Below are positions 35,646 through 46,289 of a DNA stretch of 64,000 nucleotides, one piece after another. Every line of letters begins with the position of its first letter. Within the stretch, counting starts at the first letter, position 1. Both the position numbers and the translations under genes were made by a program. Source of the stretch: Dactylellina haptotyla (Eukaryota > Ascomycota > Orbiliomycetes > Orbiliales > Orbiliaceae); NCBI GenBank assembly GCA_031310005.1, contig CM062379.1:5580001-5644000 (forward strand). The letters run 5' to 3'. Below the pieces are notes generated by a model that made no database searches, had not been told where the DNA came from, and was given only the letters and a program-made list of their open reading frames with translations.

Positions 35646-36389
35646 CTAAATCTCATTCCAACTAACAGTCTCGATGATCCCATCCTGTTGACGATCGTTT
35701 GCTACCACCATACCGCCTAGTTTGGTAAGACTCCGCCTTGATAAACCCTTGATGCCAGTGCTATTCAGTTGGTTCTCGAGACTTTTGAGCAAACAGTCCT
35801 GAAACCCATTATAACAACCACTTAGCCCTAGCTGGTCTTTACATTCGATAAAATATTGCGCCATGTTAGTGGCCGTTGTAAATATTCCTGCCTGATAGCA
35901 GCCTTGCAGAGCTTTATATGCAGCTCTCAGACAAGGACCATTACGGCTTACGATGCAAGGAGGATCAACTTCTGGGGGTAAGCTGCATGATTCTGTTAAT
36001 TATATCAGAGGCGATTTCTATAGACTTTGGATTTAATATCATTGATTTTGTCACGTACCTGTCGGCGTAGGTGATGTTGCAGCGGTGGTTCCTGATGTTA
36101 TGCGCGCATCTACCTGATCGTTTCCGCCATAAAAGGTAGTGATGGTCTCAGTGGGCGTTATTACGATATCAAGAACGGTGAGAAAGGAGGTGAACCCTAG
36201 ACCTGATGAAAGAAGCCGTTCTTCAAAATGTGGATTTTCATCTCCCATATTGAAACCACCGCGTAAGCCCGTTTCATTTGCTTGGATTATTTTTATTTCG
36301 GCGGCTGCATCAATGTTTGCGAGACAGCGCGAAGTATAAAATAGTATCCAAGAGAGCACCATGTATCGAACTTGTCTCCGTGCTTCCAT
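35646..36389 (-). CDS. Small secreted Cys-containing protein, 225 aa
   Basis: Minus-strand exons 36389-36059 and 35992-35646 join in phase (678 nt). Donor GTACGT, acceptor TTAACAG. The frame is open from another ATG at 36422, but ATG 36389 puts a signal peptide at the N-terminus (MEARRQVRYMVLSWILFYTS, cleavage near CLA). Residues 30-110 are Thr/Ser-rich toward the end (TSPTPTGTES). The second exon has eight cysteines in a helical pattern (ESCSLPP, DPPCIVS, GPCLRAAYK, LQGCYQAG, FIECKDQ, LSGCYNG, QDCLLKS), suggesting a compact disulfide-bonded helical domain. It lies head-to-tail with the 757-aa secreted protein. Family not recognised; extracellular location is a firm inference from the leader. 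Confidence 0.75.
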
Positions 36390-37979
36390 GATAATGAAAT
36401 TATAACCGGTGTTGCCGATCATCGATAAACGTGAAATTAATAACGAGCATGGAGGCGATCCTATAGTGATCGGAATACGCTCTTTTCCAACAGAGGATGG
36501 GTTGCATTTTGAAGTCGCATGTGGCCGACGTGGTCTGAGTTGATTTCCAAGGATATTCCCGGGATCAGTCTGAGTGGAAGACGTTATTTAGCTACGAGGA
36601 ATGAGCAAATACTCAACGAAATCCTGAAAAGGTACACGTTAGCAGTACAATTTTTTGTCTATTTTGATGCAAGTCTGTTTAAATTACATCTTTGTGTTGC
36701 TCGCGCATGGAAATAGCCATTCGAATGGCAGCATAGCATGGCCATCTAGAGCATTTCCCTAAAGTTACAAATTTCTCGCGATACCAGCTGTTTATCCGTT
36801 AATTTATACCTTCGGAAAGAAAGCTGTGTAAAAGAAATCCCTAGACTTTCTCAGAGTGTTTTGAAGTAAAGACCTGGGCCTAGGCCATAGGTCGATGCTG
36901 ATGTTATCTGCAACCAGTTGGCCGTTGGCTGCTTTGATGGTTGATAGAATAGTTACCGTATTCTCTTGACACTAGCCGTTGAAAAAAGGTAAACACTATG
37001 GGAAGCATTAAATAAGTGTAAGTAGTATCTTAGCAGCGAAGATATCTTTTCATGAGAGGATACTGGCGCTAACCAAAAGGGGGGGGTAGCAAGGATCGTA
37101 CGGCTCAGCTGATTGGCTTTAGAGAAATGCAACAATAACCAACGCACTTCACGCTTGTTAAAATTAATCTGATTCTATAGATCTCACTGGCTAGAACCAG
37201 CAATAATGGGGCTGGTTTATGTTATATTTTTGTGCTCGGCAACTGGCTGCTTCCGTCGTTAGTGATATTTATAAGTTATCTTACTCATGTGTAAATTTGT
37301 ATAAGGTATAGTCGTATAGCTGCCTCATAGTACTGACTAGTCATTGATGTTACAACTATAGATATATCTCGCTTGCTAGGCAGTTTTGTTTCATAACGAG
37401 TGAAGAATTTCTTGAAAAACAACTAGCTATGTCTTTCATTGAAGCCATTGCTGTGACCTTTAACCGAGTTTTCGGCCCTACTCCTGGTAGTCAGAACAAG
37501 CGCTCTTTGGGTGGGAGAATTCCTGGTCAGGAAGTTTTGACACAAAGTTAGCGTTTAAACCCTCAGAAGACATTACATCACTTGTATAAAACCTAGCAAC
37601 TCTTTGAAAACTAGTTTCAACTCTCCAATGAACAAACAAAACAGACTCTCTGCACCTACAGATTCAAGTAGACGGATATACCCTCCCCTTCTCTCTTCCA
37701 GAAATATCCTGCTCTCTTTATCGATTTAATTGATTCAGACACAGACTGAGACGGTCGTGCGATAGAATTAAATGTGAAGGTATAAATATTTCCAGCACTC
37801 GTTGCCATTCCCATAGCGAGAAGATACAAACATACCGCTCTCTCTATTAGAGATTTCCTTTCCATGCGGCTCTCCCACAATATCAAAACCATCAGTTAAC
37901 GCCTCATGCCTCTCCCTCTCCCTATTCCTATACTAAATGCACACGGGACTCACAATCTTGAGTACTAACTTATTACAAG
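36390..37979. other. Intergenic, divergent
   Basis: About 1.6 kb between divergent genes. It is AT-rich and contains one 40-codon ORF at 37429 (listed separately) and overlapping short ORFs on both strands without support. No RNA gene or repeat recognised. Confidence 0.5.
37429..37551 (+). CDS. Possible small ORF, 40 aa
   Basis: ATG 37429 to TAG 37549-37551. The peptide begins MSFIEAIAVTFNRVFGPTPG and is followed by a Lys/Arg/Gly-rich half. It shows an amphipathic N-terminal helix and no chance-like composition, and is GC-richer than its surroundings. It lies 430 nt upstream of the C2H2 gene, so it could be a separate micro-gene, an upstream ORF in a long leader, or chance. Confidence 0.25.
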   Translation: MSFIEAIAVTFNRVFGPTPGSQNKRSLGGRIPGQEVLTQS

Positions 37980-39305
37980 ATGATTTTTGACGACGGTAGA
38001 ACGAAGTTGCTCGGCTGTGGTGGTGTAGAGGTCAATGCCTGCCCATGCTGTGAGGTGGAGTAAGTTTTTGATATACCCGGCTAGTATCCCCTATTATTAT
38101 TTGCAGATACCTAACTTATTGCATTTGTCTCGGGGTGGGAAGGTTCATGGGTGCTGCTGGTCTTCAAATGCACTACGTCGAAGAGCATGCTTGGCTCGTC
38201 TGTCTTGATTGCACTGGCAAAGACCAACATCACAATGGTGTTAACGGGTTCAAGCAACATTGTCAACGATTAAGAAGCTACCGTCAGCACCGCATCCGTT
38301 GTGGTGAATGTACTGCGAATCTTGGTCGTCCTCCAAAGCCGCATGAGTATGGCAAGTTCATCGAACATCTTAAAACTTGCCAAGCTATTCTTGATGGATT
38401 CTGCCACGACGTTTTCACTAGTACAGAGCTGTACTACGAGCATTGCAATAACGACGAAGTCCATATCCTCAGACGTAAGAAAGTCCAGTAAGTTAAATTA
38501 TCTCTTGACTCTAGTTTTGAGAGTTACTGTGTTCGATATTGATATATGGGGGGAAACCAGGCAAGACGAATACCAAGAACGATGCAGAATCCGGGAGGAA
38601 CGCAAGAGGGCTGAATCCTTCCGTAAGCGACAGGCCAATATTATGGCCCATAACTACTATATGGCTTGTCGCATTGAAGAAGAGAACAAACGCAAGAGAA
38701 TTGAACAAGGCCTCGAGAAGAAGACCGAGGAGCCTGAGGACCACTATAGCATTGAACAGGCGAAATTGAAGGCGGATCCAAATTACAATCCATGGGATGA
38801 CATTCCCCTTCATTCGAAACCTGTTGCAGAGCGAGAACCCGAACAAAAGAAGATAGTTGCGCTCGCTCAAACGAATAACAGGGAGATTCTTCGCAAGCAC
38901 TATAATATCAAGCCGGCCAGTGCGCAGACATCAGCTACCAAAGATCAAATTCCAGAGAGTATGCTCTCTCCCTGGGAGCTCGCTGGTAAGAAGCGCAGAG
39001 AAGCCGCAGAGGAACGTGCCGCCGCCAAACGTGAGGAGGAGAAGAAGGCAAACGCTTTGAAGCAAGCAGAGAAGGAAAAGAAAAAAGCAGAGGAGGAGAA
39101 GATCCGAGTTGAGAAACTTAAAAGTGAGACTGAACAAGAGAAGCAAGAACGTGAAGCAAAGGAAGAAGAGGAACGAAAGAAGCTAGAGGAGCGCATGGCT
39201 GCGTTCAAAGCCTGGGTTGCCCAGCAGAGGGAAATGCGTGAGGCCAAGCAAAGGGAGGAGCATCGTGTCGCAAGTAGCCACGCTTATATTAACGACGAGG
39301 CTTAA
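37980..39305 (+). CDS. C2H2 zinc-finger protein with coiled-coil tail, 389 aa
   Basis: Exons 37980-38059, 38143-38487 and 38561-39305 join in phase (1,170 nt). Intron 1 interrupts the first finger; spliced, it gives a textbook C2H2 pattern: C-PC-C-EVE-F-MGAAG-L-QM-H-YVEE-H. More Cys/His pairs follow (LVCLDC, FKQHCQRL, IRCGEC, LKTCQA, GFCHDVF, YYEHC), so two or three further finger-like units are likely within residues 45-140. The rest (about residues 170-389) is a charged Glu/Lys/Arg-rich coiled coil (RREAAEERAAAKREEEKK). An earlier acceptor at 38106 also keeps the frame but destroys the finger, so the acceptor at 38142, preceded by a CTAAC branch, is chosen. Nucleic-acid or protein binding is likely; the target is unknown. 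Confidence 0.8.
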
Positions 39306-39817
39306 CTGACCTGTTGGTGGCTTCTTTGACGATTTTACTTATAGTTGATAAGGTGATTTGGAGATCAGGGGATCTATCCTCATGTGGATTAAAGCGCGAT
39401 AGGATAGGAAGACTACACAGTGAAATCATTAAGCAGTCGATAGGCGGTGCTAGGAAGAGCATCATAGGGATTAAATCTTGTTATATAGTAGCTTCATAGT
39501 TCATAGAGAAAATGAACTCTTCTATAGCTTATATATAGCTATAATTAGGGCCTTAATTGCAATGAAAGTCTGAGGTGACACGGCCTTAATTACTATATCC
39601 AGCCGCAACTGCTTGCGGAACATTCTCCAAGCCGCCAGTATATATCAATAAGAATCAACCTCCATTCAAAACTCTTAGACACTTCTTACTGATCCTCAAG
39701 ATCACCATCGTTCATCCGCAAAGGCACCGAATTTATCTTATATCACTTCAATTCCTTCTTCTTAGAATAACTATAGTCAATCCACCGAGGCAACACCACG
39801 CTATCACAATAGGTACG
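39306..39817. other. Intergenic, tandem + strand genes
   Basis: About 510 nt, AT-rich in the first half (several TATATAG-like runs near 39480-39540) and C/A-rich in the last 130 nt, the probable leader of the next gene. Confidence 0.55.
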
Positions 39818-40961
39818 ATGACTGACCAGCCGAATGCTAAAGCGTCTGCTGAGGCGAAGAAAGATAGCGACCATGTAAGCAGCAACGAATGCCCGGTTTA
39901 GAAGAAGATGAGTAGGTTGCTAATGCCATCCGCAGATTGACGCCGCCTTCTCCGCCTTCATCAACCATACCAAGAGCGGAGTGGCTCAACTGAAGAGCGA
40001 AGTCTTAAAGGCTGCTCAAGCACAACACCATGAGGCTGCCGCTACCATTGAAGCAAGGAATCAGGCTATAACTAAACTTCTTACGGAACTTGAGGCTAAG
40101 GAGGGGAAGTATAAGAGCCAGGTTAAGGCTCTTGAAGAAGATCTTGGACTGGCTCATGCTGAGGCCTCTGCGAAAGCTAAATCCTACACCACTACTTTGA
40201 AGGATTTAAAATCTAGTGCCGCAACTCACGAAATCACTATACAAAACCTGAACCGCAAGATCCAAGATATGCGAACGGCTATGGCATCGGAACAGAAACT
40301 AGAAGATAATACGGAGCTTATAAAAGCACGAAAACAGATCTTCACTGACAAACAAAGGATTGAAGAGTTGGAAGCCGGGATAAAGGTCGCAAAGGAGGCA
40401 TATCTTGATCTTGTCGACTCGGTTACCGCGCATCAGAGCGACAGTGATCTCTTGGAAACAAAGCTCAGAGATTCGGAGAAAGAGATTTCTGCACTAAAGA
40501 GGCGACTCGAAACGCTCAATATGAACAAGGAGGAAGCTTCCAAGCTTCGCAACGAGGTTAACGCCCTCAAGAATACCTTGGCTACTCATCGAGGTAAGCA
40601 AGAGGATCTCGTGAGTAAGATGGAAAAGCTTCAAGCGGAAAAACGTATGGCCCGTGGTGTGGTACACCGCAGAGGATTGATGGCAGAGGTAATGCGAAAC
40701 ACCATCCAGAATCTTGAGGCTGATAATCATCGGTGGAAACAAGCCGCTGTTGCTCGTTCCAAATTTGCTAGTGAAGAACATGATGATGCCGACTTGGGTA
40801 ACTTTTTAAACTCAAAGATCGAACAAACTCTCAAAGATTTGATTAAGTCTACACAAACAGCACCTCCCGATGGAGTTCGCAGCGCTCCTAACCTTCGCCC
40901 AAACGCAGTCCCGTTTCGCCCCGCCGGCAATGACCCCACCACACGCCAGACTAAAGAATGA
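39818..40961 (+). CDS. Coiled-coil protein, 360 aa
   Basis: Exons 39818-39874 and 39936-40961 join at a phase-0 intron with a GCTAAT branch and CCGCAG acceptor (1,083 nt). The first exon encodes 19 polar residues (MTDQPNAKASAEAKKDSDH). Almost the whole protein is a heptad-repeat helix rich in Glu, Lys, Ala and Leu (for example KQRIEELEAGIKVAKEAYLD), followed by a short disordered Pro/Arg-rich tail. No signal peptide, no membrane segment and no catalytic motif. Family unknown; it could be a structural or scaffold protein. It follows another coiled-coil protein on the same strand, though the two do not look like duplicates. Confidence 0.75.
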
Positions 40962-41435
40962 GGCTAATACATGATGATGGCAGCGCGAATATCTCTCTAC
41001 AACCTAAACCCGTTCAAGTATAATATTGGGTCTAGAACAGAAAAACTAATTGAAACATTGATAAAGCGCTTGTTGTGATATAATACTTGCTATAAGATAA
41101 TAAACAAGAAAGAATTGAACAAAAGGAGAATGTTTTACTAGATATTATTTTGTTATACAAAATATGAAATTCTTGTCTCAAACGCCACTGCCGTCTTATG
41201 GAACCTTTTCAAACTCAAATTCAAATTAGAGATCAGAGAAACATATAAGATGATTATATTCTTCCTCTTTATTGAAAGTAACATCCGATGGTACTCTTTC
41301 GGCCTTGATAGATAACGCCTCATGGTAAAGCATCATGGCTCCCGCCTTGTATGATAAATCGCTGGTATGTGGATTTATCACCCTTCACAAAATAACTCCT
41401 GTTCGCACAGTTTACGGAATTAACACACTAACAAG
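40962..41435. other. Intergenic, 5' side of a spliced gene
   Basis: AT-rich. It must contain the first exon of the next gene: candidates are ATG 41250 (28 nt, donor GTAACA at 41278, correct phase) and ATG 41335 (donor GTATGT at 41365, wrong phase for the next exon). Neither is convincing. Confidence 0.45.
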
Positions 41436-42151
41436 ACGATCGGCCATACGTGCATGAGTTTACCGATGACCAGTTTAATGAGGGTTTAGCCAGATCAAAA
41501 GTGTCCGAAGACTGGTGGGACAAGGACATCCTAGAGGCACAAACTGGCGAAGGCCCCGCCATGATGGCTGATCGGTAGTCTTGGGGAACACCACAGTACC
41601 GAGACACCCGAAGAGAATAAATCCAGAATATCGATAGTGAAAAGTGTCTACAAGACTGTAATGCTGACAAATTTCTTCCAAAAACAAACAGTCCTCCGAA
41701 CACTGGCCGAAACTACGGCTATCATAAGTCTTTTAGCTCAACATTTGGAGATAATCCAGGGCTTGTGCTCCCAAGTAAGTACTGAATTACTGAGACCAAA
41801 CTTCAGATTAGTTGCTTCGAAAGTAATATTTTAACTAAATTTCTTTTAGTCGGTCAATACCAGGGTTTTTCCAGCGTCAGCCAAAGGAAGGAATGGCTTC
41901 CAATATCCGCTACTATAATATTCCCTAAAGGTTAGTGTGGTGCTTAATTATGGTTCTAGACCGATTTTAAAAATAGGAAGTATGACGGATTCTAACAATT
42001 TGAGGATACAGGCCACGACGCAATGATGTTTGAATTTATGAGAGATTTCTTAGGCAACAGTAGTATAGGCTTGAAAGATGAGATTCTCACCGGGCCAACT
42101 GCGTTTCCTGTAGGGAAGTCGGATAAGATCAAACCAGATTGGAAACTTTGA
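41436..42151 (+). CDS. Multi-exon protein of unknown function (5' end unresolved)
   Basis: Exons 41436-41574, 41638-41774, 41850-41930 and 42012-42151 join in phase and end at TGA 42149-42151. Introns 2 and 3 have strong signals (GTAAGT with TTAACTAAAT; GTTAGT with TTCTAAC). The first intron (63 nt, GTAGTC..GATAG) is needed to pass two in-frame stops at 41576 and 41618; without it the gene would be broken. The encoded 165 residues read DRPYVHEFTDDQFNEGL.., a Trp/Asp-rich segment (SEDWWDKDI), GYHKSFSSTFGDNPG, and end GKSDKIKPDWKL. I do not recognise the family. The start exon is not settled, so the N-terminus is missing from this model. Confidence 0.5.
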
Positions 42152-42721
42152 AGACGTTAACGCGCGTTCGGAGGGGAAATTTACGCAGTATGAAGCTTAA
42201 CAAAAAACTACAACTCGTTTTTAGAGTCATTTCACCAAGTTTAAAGATTGACATAGGCCAGATTGGGGCGAGTTGTAATCATTGGAGACTATCTACAGCT
42301 TAGATTATGATAATTAGAAATTATTTATAAATTAAATTTGTAATGAACATGATTTGGAGCGTAAATATACCGTCTGCAAATATTGCTTTAGAATTGCTGC
42401 TTTTTTATTATGATGTAAGAGCTGTTTAAGCCTTTATATGTATCAAAATGAAGGTGCTAGTAGATATTAACCAATATACAAAATAAACTAGTCAGATATA
42501 GACTGGTGAAGCAACTGGGCAGCTACCACATGTCCTTTTCGGAGGAGGCATTAGGACGATAGAACTTCTACCGCATCATATTTAGAGAGCTCGCCAATAG
42601 AAATCTTTCAATGCCACGAATATTATCATTACTCGTAATATCTTACACACTTCAATATTTACGATTGATCATTGTCTCGCATTAATCGCCCGAAAGCAAC
42701 GGGTAACAGGTTATAATTATT
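42152..42721. other. Intergenic, convergent 3' ends
   Basis: Strongly AT-rich 570-nt spacer, with the 3' ends of the unknown spliced gene and the alpha-galactosidase gene facing each other. Nothing else seen. Confidence 0.55.
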
Positions 42722-44157
42722 TTAAAGCTCATCTGGCTCCGCGTGAAACTTCTTTGCCCGAGGTTTTAGCTTTGGGTCGCTGTTTGCCAATAATTGTTAG
42801 TGGAGTTACAAAATATTTGTTTATACATTTGTGAGTATTACTTACCCGGCAAAAATCATCTTTCCAACAAAAACCCCGTGTCTTTTGACTTTGACCGTCA
42901 ATTTATCCTTCACAACTCCGAGATCTTCCTTTGTCCATAAATCTTTGACCTGGTAACCGACCTTCCTTCTCTCCCACTCATCTAAGAATATATCTTCGAA
43001 CCCGATTGTGAAATCGTCATCTTTGTCACCGTTGTTGATCAATGCAACCGCCATATTACCGCTCTTATCAGTTGAGTCCTGAAGCCAGAGCTGCGAGTGC
43101 TCCTTCTTGTACGATCTGAAACCGACTCCCCATTTTCCCTGACTCAGATCAATAATGTCTTTATTCGTTAGAATCTCTAAGGTCTGGTCGGAAGTGTGCA
43201 TGATATCGTGGCCCATAATCAACGGGCTCTTAACCATAGCCCAAATGGTGAAATGGAGCTTTTGCTCCTCGTAGTTCAAGTTCTCGTTTCCTATTTCCAA
43301 CATGTCCAAATCATTCCACGCCCCAGTATGGGCTTTCTGTCCCAATGGGGCTGCTTTGTTGATAATATTCATAATTGAACAATGGTGGCCCGGCAGTCTA
43401 CATATATAGTCATCACAGGGACATCGATCATCATAGCGATCGAATACGTTGACTATATCTCCGCTCATGCGCCAGCTGTTTGCGATAGTAGGCGCCCAGT
43501 CCCAAGGCGAGTCTTCGCCCCAATTGCACATACTGTACAATATAGGTCTTCCAGTTTTGTTCAGTGCTTTGCTCATGACATCATAGCGATTAAAGCTGAT
43601 CAAGGGGGTACCACTCTGGCCTTCGTTGAAGCAATTGTCGTACTTCAAGTAATCGACATCCCACTCCGCGAAGAGGTCCGCGTCCTTCTCCTCGAAGCTC
43701 AAACTCCCAGGATACCGGCCACAAGTGTATTTACCCGCGGATGAGTACATTCCAAAACCTAGACCCAGGGCGTGGATCTCATCCGCAAGGTGTTTGATCC
43801 CTCTCGGGAATTTTACTGGATCGTATTGGAGATATCCCGTAGCGTTTCGTTCGTGAAGAGACCAGCAGTCATCCATAACAACGTAGTGGTAACCGTACTC
43901 GTCAAACTTCAACTTTTTCAAAGCCTTTGCGGCGCCCAGAATCGTATCCTCATTGATGTTGCAGGCGAATGTATTCCAGGTGTTCCAGCCTAAGACAGTT
44001 GATATTTAGTGTTGAGAATGTGGTATTTTGAATGATCGCGGAACCGAGACGTCGACCTACCCATCTGAGGATTGAGAGCAAGCCCATTGTCCATTGCGCG
44101 GACACCCTCTAAGAGCGTCGCCAAAGCGAAGGCTACCGTTGATACTTGAGATATCAT
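42722..44157 (-). CDS. Alpha-galactosidase, glycoside hydrolase family 27
   Basis: Minus-strand exons 44157-44061, 43989-42846 and 42779-42722 join in phase (432 aa). It should release terminal alpha-1,6-galactose from melibiose, raffinose-type sugars and galactomannan. A signal peptide (MISQVSTVAFALATLLEGVR, cleavage near RA) precedes NGLALNPQMGWNTWNTF, the GH27 start. MDDCW, the nucleophile motif YLKYDNC (Asp150) and the acid/base region SWRMSGDI (Asp210) are all present, as is NDLDMLEIGN. The last intron (42845-42780) has GTAAGT, a perfect CACTAAC branch and AACAG; splicing adds 19 residues ending AEPDEL. If it is retained, the protein stops at 42842 after MIFAG (414 aa). Secreted enzyme of the usual length; substrate preference cannot be told. 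Confidence 0.9.
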
Positions 44158-44695
44158 ATTTAACCGATATTTTAACGCCTAGCGTCCAAACCGTAAACTT
44201 TGAGAAAGAACCCGCCTCTGCACCTGTTGTTTTGGATTATAAATCGGGGATTCCCGAAAAGCTAGAAGTTTGAACAATTGACAGCTCACAGGTAGGTCTC
44301 GAGCCTATCGAAGACAAGCAAGGGAATTGAGAATCCCATTAGCATGACGTTTGTGGGGTAGCTTCAGGGTTCTCGGAGCGAGAACACCCGCGAAAGACTA
44401 GACCGAATAGAGCTCAAAGCCTGTTTGTAACACAAATTTGATTGGTGGTAAGAAAGTTGCCTGTGCTCGTGTATATAGTTACAATTCTGCTGACCGCTTT
44501 AATTGAAATTGAATATCGCAGTAATTTTGAAACAGCACCCAACTAAGCGAACCGTTTCAAGCAAATGCTAATCCATCTCTACAGCTAGGGTATTTTGTCG
44601 AGGATCATCAAAAACCTATTAATTAAGAATCTTAAACAATCTCAGCCAGATACAAGAGAGCACAGATTCAAAAAGTTAGAATACATCCTGTCGAG
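44158..44695. other. Intergenic, tandem minus-strand genes
   Basis: Promoter side of the alpha-galactosidase gene and 3' side of the PMI-like gene. No clear TATA box; no repeat or ORF of note. Confidence 0.5.
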
Positions 44696-46289
44696 TTAAA
44701 ATTCAATCTCGCAATATGCGGCATGGACTTCAGCTCGGCCACTGCCACGATTCCAGAATCCAATTTCGAATCCTGGCTTGACAAAAACGCTCATTCCTTC
44801 CTTAAGGTGCTCTCTTTGGCCCTCGTCCCCTGTTTTAGAACACTCGCTCCCACGTCTAGCAAGAGTCGATGGAACATGACCTCCTTCGCTCGCGACCGTT
44901 TCAGTCGGCCCAGGTGTGCCTGTCTCTCTGCTAATTTCCGATAGTTGGCGATCAGGGCGAGTTCTTGCTGATATTTCGACTTCCCCAGCCGTAACTACAT
45001 AGATTGCGGGTCCGTCTATAGCAATAAATTCTTCTTCAGAACGGTTAAGCGAAATTTTGAGAAGGGAGAACTCTTCCATTGGAATTTCATATTTGGTTGT
45101 GTGCGAATTACGCGACTTCGGGTATGGCGTCTGAGCAAGCAATAGATGCTTTGAAGGTTCCGGGTTGTGTAGCAGCATGTTGACGAGCATTTCGGAAATA
45201 TCCAGCGGGCTTGTTCCATCTTGAACACCTCGGGAGAGCACATGTTCCGAATTCGCCATACACTATAAAATCTATCAGCAATAGTTCACATGAAAAAAGA
45301 GACAATGTCACCTACCTCGATGATATCCCCATCCAAATAGACACGAAGGCAATTTGGTGGGACAGCAACAGCTTCTCCTCTCTTTAGTGAAACAAAGTTC
45401 AAGAAAAACACAGCCGCGAATATTCCCGGATCACCAGTGTAGTTTTTCCAAATCTTTTGAACCACATAACCCAGCTCATCTCTTTCTCCGATTTCCCCAA
45501 GAGCTTTATCCCCGTCGGTCTTAACACGACCCAATAACTTCTTGGCTGACTTTTCAATTACAGCTTTATCCGTTTTGAAAATGCGCTCGAATATTTCTTT
45601 TAGGGATCTGTCTAGTTCTTGCTCATCGATACCGGAGATATTGGATTCGTCTTCACCGAGGACCTCTCTTAGCTCTTCGACATCCCTGAGAAAACATTTG
45701 ATCTCCTCAGCAGGCCGGAACCCAACAAATGACTCGAAAATGGGGGAAAGAGCAACTGCAACTTCCGATTTATCGTTATTGGCCTTTTCTTCGGATTCTT
45801 GTTTTTGCAGTTGTTCTGCAAGTGATTTGTTAGGGCGGGCTTGCAATGGCAAGGCTCTGTCGAATGAGAGCACTTTAACCAGAAATGGTAACTGAGGGTT
45901 ATTCCCGGGACCCGGGAATTTTGTGGCAATGGGGTTAGTCAAGAACGCATGTGGAGATCGTTCAATTAGAGTTCTAAGGTGGACTGATGTCTTCGATGAT
46001 CTCGATGACCCGTTTTCATGGTCTCCCATCCATATCTGTTTATTAGCAGATATTAGTAAATCAAATAGGTATATGATAATGGGGATTTTCTTTCTACCTC
46101 TCCATAAGTTTGTTCCTCATCAATTTTGAAATTTCCCTCTGCTTCATTCGCTAATGCGTACCTGGCCGCTAAGGATCGAGTGCCCTTTTTGCCGAAGGAA
46201 TAATCCTGAACCTGGGAGGACAATCGGATGATTGGCTCGTCGTCCGGATTCGAGGACCGTGTGCGGTGGAGCTTTGGACTTGGCCCCAT
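44696..46289 (-). CDS. Phosphomannose-isomerase-like protein lacking zinc ligands
   Basis: Minus-strand exons 46289-46098, 46035-45316 and 45262-44696 join in phase (492 aa). The type I mannose-6-phosphate isomerase fold is clear throughout: VQDYSFGKKGTRSLAARYA, TYGEIWMGDHENGSS, LPFLVKVLSFDRALPLQA, VALSPIFESFVGFRPAEEI, and GDIIECMANSEHVL. Active enzymes bind zinc through Gln, His, Glu and His. Here the QAHPDK motif reads QARPNK (first His lost) and the PHAYL-type motif reads PPNCLRVYL (second His lost); the Gln and the Glu of KSEVAVAL are kept. The VVRAG arginine motif is also altered (VLSRG). Isomerase activity is therefore unlikely; it may be a pseudoenzyme or have a new function. It is a little longer than known PMIs (about 430-440 aa), with an insert near the C-terminus. 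Confidence 0.82.

Noticed and set aside
41576-41620. Reading the unknown spliced gene as a pseudogene because of two in-frame stops
   Set aside because: A 63-nt intron with GT..AG ends removes both in phase, and the downstream exons have strong splice signals.
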